Shown: piece after piece, positions 55,480 to 64,000 of the stretch
Numbering within the stretch: position 1 is the stretch's first letter
How the letters are laid out: the number at the start of each line of letters is the position of its first letter
NCBI RefSeq assembly: GCF_024323335.1
Contig: NC_066579.1
Span: forward strand, 251,155,575-251,219,574
Origin: Lathyrus oleraceus
Taxonomy: Eukaryota; Streptophyta; Magnoliopsida; Fabales; Fabaceae
DNA length: 64,000 bases
Direction: 5' to 3'
Made by a program: the position numbers and the translations under genes
Notes under the pieces: generated by a model
What the model saw: the letters and a program-made list of their open reading frames with translations, nothing else
Told to the model about the DNA's origin: nothing
The model's database searches: none

Positions 55480-57537
55480 CTATAAGGTCTCAGAGAGACA
55501 TATTCCCAGTTTGCCCCTTAAATTTTCAAACTGAGTAGCATCCAGAGCCTTTGTAAATATGTCAGTCAGTTGCAGTTCAGTGGCTACATGTTCCAAAGTG
55601 ATCACCTTGTCTTCCACCAGATCTCTGATGAAGTGATGTCTAATATCAATATGTTTGGTCCTGCTGTGTTGGATGGGATTCTTGGAAATATTGATGGCAC
55701 TGAGATTATCACAGAATAATGTCATGACATTTTGAGTGACGTTGTACTCAGTGAGCATCTGTTTCATCCACACCAGTTGGGAACAACTGCTTCCAGCAGC
55801 TATGTATTCAGCCTCTGCAGTGGACAGGGATACACAGTTCTGCTTCTTGCTGAACCAAGATATGAGATTGTCTCCCAAGAAGAAACATCCTCCTGATGTG
55901 CTTTTTCTGTCATCAGCACTTCCAGCCCAGTCAGCATCACAGTACCCAAATAGGACGGGCTCAGACCCATGTGAGTACAACATCCCATAGTCACAAGTCC
56001 CATTGATGTACTTGAGAATCCTTTTGACTTGATTCAAGTGGCTCACCTTAGGCTCTGCTTGGTATCTCGCACACACTCCAACTGCATAAGAAATGTCAGG
56101 TCTACTTGCAGTTAGATATAGTAGACTGCCTATCATGCTTCTATACAAGCATTGATCAACACTGGGCCCTCCATCATCTTTGGTTAACTTCAGATGAGTA
56201 GGAGCAGGAGTCCTTTTGTGCCTAGCATTATCCATACCAAACTTCTTAACGATGTTTTTAGCATACTTGCTTTGGGAGAGAAACATAGAGTCCTCCATTT
56301 GGTTGACTTGCATTCCAAGAGAGTAGGTTAGTTCCCCAACCAGACTCATTTCAAACTCAGATTGCATCTGTTGAACAAAATGTGTTACCATTTGTTCTGA
56401 CATACCACCAAAGACTATATCATCCACATAGATTTGAGCAATCATGATTTTGCCGTCTTCATCCTTCACAAACAAGGTTTTATCTATTACACATTTTCTG
56501 TATCCATTTGAGGTCAGAAATTCGGTCAACCTATCATACCATGCTCTAGGTGCTTGTTTCAACCCATACAAGTCTTTCCTCAACTTGTATACATGCTTAG
56601 GTTAGTTAGGATCACAGAACCCTTTAGGTTGTTCCACATAGACTTCTTCATTCAAGTAGCCATTTAAGAATGCACTCTTTACATCCATTTGGAATAGTTT
56701 AAACTTCAGAATGCATGCTACCCCTAACAGCAATCTGATGGACTCAAGCCTAGCCACAGGAGCAAATGTCTCATCAAAATCAACCCCTTCAACTTGAGTG
56801 TATCCTTGAGCTACTAGTCTTTCTTTATTCCTAGTAATTACTCCTTTCTCATCAGATTTGTTTTTGTAGATCCACTTGGTACCAATGATGTTGGTCCCTT
56901 CAGGTCTTGGAACTAGCTCTCATACTTCATTCCTTTTGAACTGCTCAAGTTCCTCTTGCATGGCATTGATCCAGTATTCGTCAGTCAGGGCTTCTTTCAC
57001 ATTCTTTGGTTCAACCTTGGATACAAAGCAGGAATTTGAGCTTATTCCCCGTGACCTGGTAGTCACACCACTATTAGGATCCCCTATGATAAGATCCTTA
57101 GGGTGGTCTTTCTGAATTCTGATAGATGGCATTTTGGTGGTTGCATCTACTTCACTTTCCGGAGGAGGTTCCTGTACTTCTTCAGACTTGACTGGAATGT
57201 CAGTTGAACTGTCAAGGAATGTTTCAACATCCTCTATGACATTGATTCCTTCCTCTTTATCATCCACAATAACATTTATGGATTCCATCAGGACATTGGT
57301 CCTGTAGTTGAACACTCTGTAGGCTCTGCTGTTAGTGGAGTATCCTAGAAATATACCCTCATCACTTTTGGGATCCAGCTTCCTTCTCTGTTCACGATCT
57401 GTGAGAATGTAGCATTTACTTCCAAAGATATGAAAGTACTTCACTGTGGGTTTTCTGCCTTTCCATATTTCATATAGAGTGGAGGAGGTTCCTTTTCTCA
57501 AGGTAACTCTGTTGTGAACATAGCACGCGGTATTCAT
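55480..57537 (-). pseudogene. SIRE-like integrase C-terminus, reverse transcriptase and RNase H
   Basis: In one frame, starting after a frameshift: MNTACYVHNRVTLRKGTSST and YHIFGSK-type integrase tail, GIFLGYSTNSRAYRVFN, then NVKEALTDEYWINAMQEELE opening the RT. A TGA at 56920-56922 replaces the usual Trp of RNEVW-ELVPRP. A TAA at about 56602 falls in CDPN-PKHVYKL. Then come LYGLKQAPRAWYDRL, the active site YVDDIVFGG, SRPDISYAVGVCARY, and RNase H (YCDADWAGS, STAEAEYIAA, HIDIRHHFIRDLVE). The catalytic YVDD is intact but two stops and the upstream frameshift disable it. Confidence 0.9.
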
Positions 57538-58643
57538 TGCTTCAGCCCAAAGTGCATGGGGAGCTTCTTTGCATGAATCATTGCTCTGGCAGATTCTTGA
57601 ATAGTTCTATTTTTTCTTTCAACTATCCCATTCTGCTGGGGAGTTATAGGGGAGGAGAACTCATGACTTATTCCTTCAGACGAGCAAAACTCATCAAACT
57701 TGGAATTCTTGAACTCCGTACCATGATCACTCCTGATCCGGACCACACAACTGTCCTTTTCCCTTTGAAGTCTTATGCACAGGTCTTTGAAGACATCAAA
57801 TGTATCTGACTTTTCTCTGATGAAGCTTATCCACGTGTATCTGGAATGGTCATCAACCACCACGTAAGCATATCTCTTCCCGCCAAGACTTTCAACCTGC
57901 ATAGGTCCCATTAAGTCCATGTGCAACAGTTCCAGAACTCTGGAGGTTGTAGGATGTCCCAGCTTCGGATGTGACATCTTGGTTTGCTTGCCCACCTGGC
58001 ATTCTCCACAGACTCTTCCTTCATCAATAAGCAACTTTGGAATTCCTCTGACTGCTTCCTTGGATATAATCTTTTTCATTCCCCGTAAGTGGAGATGTCC
58101 AAGACGTCTATGCCACAGCTTCACCTCCTGTTCTTCCTTGGCTGAGGAGCATATTGTGGAAAAGTTAGAGACTTTAGGTTCCCACAGATAACAGTTATCT
58201 TTGGACCTGGTTCCTCTCATAACTTCCTGATTGTCACCATTTGTCACAATGCATAGCTCCTTAGTAAACTGAACATGGAACCCTTGATCACACAGCTGGC
58301 TTATGCTGATGAGGTTTGCAGTTAGTCCTCTTACTAACAACATATTATTCAGTTTTGGAACTCCAGAGCAGTCCAGCTTACCCACACCTTTTATTTTTCC
58401 TTTGGCACTATCACCAAAGGTCACATAGCTGGTAGTGTGAGGTTGAATATCCACAAGTAGATTTTCCATACCAGTCATATGTCTTGAGCATCCACTGTCA
58501 AAGTACCAGTCTTCTCTGGTAGAAGCCCTTAGAGCTGTGTGTGCTAACCTAGCATACCATTGTTGCTTCTTGATGGGGACATAGCGCTTATATGTCTTAT
58601 GCTTCGGCCTGACATGCGAGGCTTGGTTAGGGAAACCATGAAG
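57534..58643 (-). pseudogene. SIRE-like protease and integrase core
   Basis: In the same frame as gag but after a TAG. The frame reads LHGFPNQ, then the protease site WYFDSGCSRHMTG (about 58470-58510), the GAG-pre-integrase motif WHRRLGHLHLRGMKKI, CGECQVGKQTKMSH, and the integrase core with HMDLMGPM, DDHSRYTW, SDHGTEFKN and PQQNGIVERKNRTIQE. It ends at a premature TGA after MHFGLKQ: loss of one T from a TTTTGG run (now TTTGG, about 57553) throws the frame off. Confidence 0.9.
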
Positions 58644-60176
58644 CTAGTAACAGAAGGCTTTTATATGTCCAAGCCTACCACAGTGGTGACACCTCCACTC
58701 CTGGTATTTCCTCTTCTGATGATTATTCATCCTAGTTCCCCGATGTTGAGACATTGGCTTTGACTTCCGCTTGAACTTCTGAACTTTAGCCTTTGGGCGT
58801 TTGTGTTCAGCTGAGGATCTTTTCCCAAATCCTAGGCCAGATTTGGTTCCAGACTGCTGTCCCACCTTTAGAATCTCTTCCAAGGTGTCAGTTCCCTTGT
58901 TCATCATTCTGATGGATTTAGTCATCTGATTCAGCTTGGAGGTCAGCAAGGCTATCTCACCATTTAGACCCTCTATGGCTGTCATATGCTTCTGTCTCTC
59001 ATCTTCCAGTTCCTTGATGAGTTTCTTCTGCTTTTCTCCTTGTGCACAGACTTCTGCACTGGTGGTACACAGCTTCTTATAGGCTGCAGCAAGTTCATCA
59101 AAGGTCAGTTCATCTGCACTTGAGTCATCATCAGAGGCACAAACACTGGTTAGTGCAGTGACATGTTTGGCAGATTCTCCTTCAGATTCACTTTCAGAAT
59201 CTCCTTCAGACCATGTGATAGTTAGCCCCTTCTTTTGCATCTTGAGATAAGTAGGACACTCAGCTCTGACGTGTCCATACCCTTCACAACCATGACACTG
59301 GATTCCCTTGCCTTGGTTGAACTTTTCTTCAGAAGTTGATCTTTTCCTGATGTCAGACGGGATGTTCTTGACATTAGGTCTCCCTCTTTGATCAATCTTC
59401 TTCACGAACTTGTTGAACTGTCTCCCAAGCATGGCTAAGGCTTTTGATATACTTTCATCACCTTCAGTATATCCTGCTTCTGACTCTTCTTCAGCATTAG
59501 ATACAAAAGCTACGCTTTTGTTCTTCTTTTCAGCATTCTCACACAAGCCCATTTCAAAGGTTTGGAGAGAACCAATGAGCTCATCCACCTTCATATTGCA
59601 GATGTCCTGCGCCTCCTCTATGGCTGTGACCTTCATAGCAAATCTCTTAGGCAAGGACCTGAGAATCTTTCTTACAAGTTTCTCTTCAGCCATTTTCTCA
59701 CCTAGTCCACCAGAGGTGTTTGCAATTTCAAGAATATTCATGTGAAAGTCATGAATAGTCTCATCCTCTTTCATCCTCAGATTTTCAAACTTGGTGGTCA
59801 GCATCTGAAGTTTGGACATCTTCACCATGGAAGTACCTTCATGAGTTACCTTGAGGGTATCCCAAACTTCCTTAGCTAGTTCACAGTGGTGCACCAGCCT
59901 GAAGATGTTCTTGCTGATTCCATTGAACAATGCATTCAAGGCCTTGGAATTTCCAAGAGCTAATGCCTCTTGCTCCTTGTCCCACTCTTCTTCAGGAATC
60001 TGCACACTGACTCCATCTTCACCTGTCTTCGTTGGATGTTCCCATCCTTTGTTGACAGCTCTCCAGACTTTGCTATCTAGAGACCTTAAGAAGGCTATCA
60101 TACGAGGCTTCCAGTCATCATAATTAGAGCCATCCAACATGGGTGGTCTATTTGAGTGTCCTATATCCTTGTCCAT
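58644..60176 (-). pseudogene. SIRE-like gag
   Basis: 510 residues from MDKDIGHSNRPPMLDGSNYD, the gag N-terminal motif for this lineage. Then come a UBN2/retrotransposon gag core (EVWDTLKVTHEGTSMVKMSK, KILRSLPKRFAMKVTAIEEA), a first knuckle CHGCEGYGHVRAEC, an acidic segment, a predicted coiled coil (about residues 370-430), a basic stretch, and a second knuckle CHHCGRLGHIKAFC. It ends at TAG (58644-58646) just after the second knuckle. Downstream protease is in the same frame. The context TAG CTT CAT is not the readthrough type known from SIRE1 pol-env, so mutation of a sense codon is more likely. Confidence 0.88.
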
Positions 60177-60232
60177 GGTACTAGAAAGTAACTTCCCTAG
60201 ATCTCACCCAGAAATTCACAGGCAGGGTGCCT

Positions 60233-60244
60233 GCTCTGATGCCA
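60233..60244 (-). other. SIRE-like primer binding site
   Basis: The - strand TGGCATCAGAGC, 2 bases from the 5' LTR. It matches the initiator-Met PBS TGGTATCAGAGC with one T to C change. Confidence 0.8.
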
Positions 60245-60246
60245 AT

Positions 60247-61718
60247 TGAAATTCTAGTTATCAGACTTTAGATGTCACACGGGTTGTTATGACATCCAAT
60301 TCTGCACAGACAAGAATTATGCAGAACTTAAAGGTAAGTGCAGTAAATAACACAAGTAATTGTTTACCCAGTTCAGTCCAACATGACCTACATCTGGGGG
60401 CTACCAAGCCAGGGAGGAAATCCACTATCAGTAGTATTAATTCAAAGCTAAACTCACCCGTTTATAACTTGTCACTTAATCCCTACCCAATGCAATTTCA
60501 ATCTTACACTAAGATCAGAGTTCCTACTCACTCCCCCTCAATCACCTCAGTGATTACTACCTTTAATCAATATTAAAGACAACTTTGAAGTCACACTTCA
60601 AATAACTCTTGATTGTGCTTTACAGCTTTAATCAAGATACACAACACTCACGCTTAAAAGCTTTGAGCGACACAACACTTACAACTCAATGAACACCCTA
60701 TGCCAAAGCAATCATCTACGTGATAATGGCTTGGCTTACAAGATATGTCTAATACAAGACTCACAAAAATACAACAGTGAAGTATGCTGGACACACTAAA
60801 TCTTCACGCCTCAAAATCCCCAGTTCTGAATGAAGGAACGACTTCCTTTTATATTGCAGTACTTGGGCCTTTGCACTTGTATTCTCCTGAATTTAAGGTC
60901 ACGCGAGTTCCCCTAAATTCCACATCTAGGTTACTAACAAACAGGCTATTTGTTAGGTTCATTAAATGTAGCTTGGTTGTTGATTTCCTGGATTTTCTCT
61001 CAGCTGTTGAGTCCCTGAAGAATAGCCTGAGAAAAAGCTGAAACAGAAAACTGAACAACCTACAATATAGCATATGCTGTCAGGAATGAATGTCACGACA
61101 TTCAGCTTGACATCAAGGATCATATGCTAAGTCTGTTTTTCCAGAAAACAGACTGTACAATTTTGCTGACCTGTACATGACCAAAATGACCATTCTACAG
61201 TAACAGCTTACATTAATAAATGTCAAAGTATCCAATTTGACATTTACACATTTGGCCTAAAGTTAGTTCTGTTATCCTCTTGAAGAACAAACTAAGAAAC
61301 ATACTGAAGTGAACCAGAACACCACTCTGTCTATTGTTCAGTATATGCTGTCAATGATGAATGTCATATATCCAGTTTGACATTCAGTCAGTAGGCCTTA
61401 TGCCAGGTCTGGTATTTCCTTAATAACCAGACTGGAAATAAATACTAAGTTCTAACAGAACACAAGTTGTTCTATTCCTTAGTATCTGCTGACAGGGATG
61501 AATGTCACAACATCCAGTTTGACATTCAATAAATCCTGTATTAGCTAATCCTGCAGTAACTACTCAAGTGTGTCATGACATCAGTCAAGACATCAGAGTA
61601 CAGTTAGATATTCTAACCTACAATGCAGTCACACATACACACCATGTCATGACATCAGTCAAGACATTAGAATCCACCTAGTGTTTTACCATATAATGCA
61701 GCCAATTAAACACCTACA
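60247..61718 (-). repeat. SIRE-like 5' LTR (right copy)
   Basis: 1472 bases, about 99% identical to 53347-54819 by eye. It has the same inverted motifs at about 61088-61527. Confidence 0.88.
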
Positions 61719-61723
61719 CGTAC

Positions 61724-62192
61724 ACTCATTATGATGAATATTAAAATACAATACAATGGATGAATGGATCCAAATGACAAACAAAACTATGAATGGATGA
61801 CCAACCATCAATCAAGTCAATATAATAGCTAGTCAAGAGATTTAATCAAGCACACACCAATATGATGAACCATATGATCACCAAATGAATGGGGAATGGA
61901 TATCACATTGAACAAAAGGTCTAGATGTATTCAAAACCCTAGATGTGAATGATCAAGATTATCAATGCAAAAGGCATATGAGATTAGGGTTTTGTGCTTG
62001 GTTGAGCACACCTTAAGATGATGTTAGGAGTTTCCCTCAAGTACCAACAAACACACCTTGGATCCGTGAAGCTTGCCTTTTTATTTTGAATCATACTAAT
62101 GCAAGATGAAGTAATGAATGCATGCATATGACTTAGGACTATGAATCAGATAAAAATTGTACAAGGGGTATGGTAAATTTAGGGTTATGACA
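61724..62192 (-). repeat. Ogre-3 5' LTR, outer part
   Basis: This is the continuation of 49021-53346 beyond the copia insertion. It ends AGGGTTATGACA; on the - strand the LTR thus begins TGTCATAACCCTAAATTTAC, comparable with the Ogre-1 start. No polypurine tract or internal Ogre sequence follows, consistent with a 5' LTR outer border. Confidence 0.7.
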
Positions 62193-63190
62193 TATGTTTT
62201 ACAAGCACTCGATGGATGTTAAGATAGATCTATTTATTGTCTATGTTGATGACATTGCTATTACAGGGGATGATTATGATAAAATAACACAATTAAAGAG
62301 TTTGTTAGCCAAGGAATTTGAAGTCAAAGATTTAGGTCAGGTCAAGTACTTTCTAGGGATGGAAATTGCTCGGACAAAGGAAGGAATTTATGTCTCTCAA
62401 AGGAAGTACAGTCCAGACTTACTTCAAGAAACCGGGATGCTTGGATGTAAAGTTGCCAACACTCCCATATAACCAGTAAAAAGAAGTGAAGAGGAAAGTG
62501 CACCAACAGATAAAGAGAGATATCAAAGTCTAGTTGGGAAACTAATATATCTTACATATATCAGGCCAGACATTGGTTTTGCTGTAAGTATGGGTAGTCG
62601 GTACATGTCAAACCCAACTAAGACTCACATGATAACCTTTAATAGAATTCTCCAATACCTTAAAGGTACACTAGGGCGAGGAATTTATTTTAAGAAGAAC
62701 TCAAATATAGGCATTGAGGTCTATACGGATTCTGATTGGGCAGGGTGTTTATCAAATAGAAAATCCACTACAGGTTATTGTACATTTGTACGGGGTAACA
62801 TGATAGCTTGGAGAAGCGAGAAGAAACCTGTGGTGGCTAGGAGTAGTGCATAATCTAAATTCAGAGCTATGACACTTTGTGAAGGAATTTGGAAAAAGCA
62901 TTTGCTTGAAGAAATTAGAATTCCCATCGACTACACAATGAGGCTATGCGACAAAAAGACTGCTATAAGCATTACAAAAAATCCAGTCCAACATGATAGA
63001 ATAAAGCACGTGTAAATTGATAGACATTTCATTAAGGAGAAAATTGATCAGGAAATTATAAGTATTGATCATGTTCTATCACACTAGCAGACATCGGAAA
63101 CTCTTCCCAAAGCCGTTTCGAGGAACATATATGAGAATATCAGATCCAATCTGGGTATGATAGATATCTACCACCCAGATTGAAGGGGAC
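62193..63190 (+). pseudogene. Ty1/copia RT-RNase H fragment, decayed
   Basis: It reads FYKHSMDVKIDLFIVYVDDI with the YVDD site, FEVKDLGQVKYFLGMEIART, stop, ERYQSLVGKLIYLTYIRPDI, YTDSDWAGCLSNRKSTTGYC, stop, then NPVQHDRIKHV and further stops (at least five in all). It ends with DIYHPD and a GAAGGGGAC polypurine tract (63182-63190). It is not the same lineage as the SIRE-like element (different RT phrases). The 5' part is cut off by the Ogre-3 LTR at 62192. Confidence 0.85.
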
Positions 63191-63446
63191 TATTGAAGAT
63201 CATCAAAGAATCTATTGTACATATTATGTTTTGTATATATCATAACAACTCATATAACTTTATGTAAATTAATTAGTTGTCTGTTTTGTCTTTATCACAT
63301 TTAATTTTTAGCATTTATAGGAATAATTATTCCCCTAATTTCTAGGCTAAATTAACTTTTCCCTCTCATCCCTATGTACTATATATACATCTTATGCATT
63401 ATGAAGCAAAACATGAAATATAAAAACATATTTCTATACTTATGCA
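63191..63446 (+). repeat. Short copia 3' LTR (about 256 bases)
   Basis: It starts TATTGAAGATCATCAAAG (TG of TGTTG mutated) after the polypurine tract and ends around CTTATGCA, where Ogre-4 protease sequence begins. It contains a TATATATAC promoter-like stretch near 63380. The exact right border is uncertain by a few bases. Confidence 0.6.
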
Positions 63447-64000
63447 CACCAGTTACTCTCTTAATGTGATGCCAAAAAAACACATTAAGTCAGTTACTTG
63501 TGGAAGCGGAAGAGATGAAGGCCAATGCTTTAGTTGTGAGAGCTTTTAATGGCTCTAGGAGACAGGTAATTGGTGAAATTGATCTGCCTATTCGAGTTAG
63601 ACCTCATTTGTTCACAATCACATTCCAAGTGATGGATATTAACTCAACTTTCAGTTGTCTACTAGGAAGACCATAGATCAACGATGCTAGGGCAGTGGCT
63701 TCCACGTTGCACCAAAAGTTGAAGTTCATGTTGGAGGATAAACTGGTCATCATTTATGGTGAAGAAGACCTGCTCATCAGTGAGTTATCATCATTCCCGT
63801 ATATTGAAAATAATGAGGGTGCAATAGAAATCCATCTTCACGGCTTGGAGTTTGAAGATGTAAGCATTGTTACACCTAATTTGGATAAAACACCATAGGT
63901 AGTCCTATCTTCCTTGGAGAGAGCCAAAGAAACACTTGAAAAGGGTAACCCTCCTAGTTGGGGGAAAATTATGGATGTTGCTGAGAAGAACATTCGTTTC
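63447..64000 (+). pseudogene. Ogre-4 protease region fragment
   Basis: It begins inside the protease site (TSYSLNVMPKK, a decayed DTGSSLN), shifts frame by one base near 63480, then reads LSQLLVEAEEMKANALVVRA, GSRRQVIGEIDLPIRVRPHL, ITFQVMDINSTFSCLLGRP, a TAG where Trp is expected, and NDARAVASTLHQKLKFMLED. After another TAG (63896-63898) it continues LERAKETLEKGNPPSWGKIM to the window edge. It parallels Ogre-2 40550-41100 but is clearly diverged. The copia element above sits within its protease. Confidence 0.78.

Larger units (their letters stand above)
53342..61723 (-). mobile_element. SIRE/Maximus-like Ty1/copia element, complete but mutated
   Basis: The element is 53347-61718, inserted in the Ogre-3 LTR. 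The flanks are CGTAT (53342-53346) and CGTAC (61719-61723), a target duplication with one mismatch. LTRs are 1473 and 1472 bases and differ at about 14 sites by eye. Order on the - strand is LTR, PBS, gag, protease, integrase, RT, RNase H, polypurine tract, LTR: integrase before RT, as in Ty1/copia. Large gag with two separate CCHC motifs and size suggest SIRE/Maximus. No long env-like ORF follows pol. Confidence 0.9.

Noticed and set aside
17381..62192. Ogre-1 LTR (left) and Ogre-3 LTR (right) as the two ends of one - strand element
   Set aside because: The LTR starts and ends differ (TGTCATACCCCAATTTTG versus TGTCATAACCCTAAATTT) and the flanks CCTTG and TATGT do not match, so they are different elements.
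49021..62192. Ogre-3 LTR as a solo LTR
   Set aside because: A PBS and leader with ORF1 adjoin it at 49018 and lower, so it is the 5' LTR of a larger element.
1..64000. Host protein-coding gene or novel defence-type gene cluster
   Set aside because: All sustained, recognisable coding sequence belongs to retrotransposon gag, protease, RT, RNase H, integrase or Ogre ORF1.

Overview
The window is plant nuclear DNA, most likely from a large-genome legume of the Fabeae type (pea, vetch, lentil relatives). The basis is the abundance of Ogre-type Ty3/gypsy elements with giant LTRs of about 4.8-5.7 kb, the gag-pro/RT intron typical of Ogre, and Tekay-like chromoviruses and a SIRE/Maximus-like copia element. 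I found no intact host gene, no rRNA or tRNA gene and no CRISPR. The window is essentially one stack of nested, partly decayed LTR retrotransposons.

Layout. 1-6147: 3' part of a + strand Ogre-like element (Ogre-0). It carries the protease end, an intron, deleted RT, two RNase H regions, an integrase tail, a repeat-rich 3'UTR, and a 3' LTR at 4510-6147. 6420-14576: complete - strand chromovirus (Tekay-A) with TSD CAAGT, LTRs differing at only about 4 sites, and one uninterrupted gag-pol frame. 14582-17380: gene-free old sequence. 17381-23103: giant - strand Ogre LTR (Ogre-1), followed by its 3'UTR to about 37.4 kb. That UTR is an array of short hairpin repeats, split by a second complete - strand chromovirus (Tekay-B, 23884-32248, TSD GTTAC) and by a + strand solo LTR of the same family (33150-34916, TSD ATCAC).

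From about 37.4 to 47403: a + strand Ogre (Ogre-2) with ORF1 tail, gag, protease and intron. It lacks RT, RNase H and integrase, and ends in a 4.76-kb 3' LTR. This element abuts ORF1 of a - strand Ogre (Ogre-3, 47404-62192). Ogre-3's leader, PBS and 5' LTR are present, and the LTR is split by a - strand SIRE/Maximus-like copia element (53347-61718). 62193-63446: a decayed + strand copia 3' end with LTR, sitting in a + strand Ogre protease fragment (Ogre-4, to the end).

Functionally, only Tekay-A looks coding-competent. Tekay-B has one in-frame stop in gag. The copia element has three stops and one frameshift. The most unusual signal is non-coding: nearly every family carries its own array of dyad-symmetric motifs. 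In two Ogre 3'UTRs these are tandem mini-hairpins whose arms change in compensating fashion around a fixed loop. In the chromovirus LTRs the same position holds family-specific palindrome clusters (TACGCGTA or GTTAACCGGTTAAC). Another Ogre 3'UTR motif is complementary to an Ogre primer binding site.
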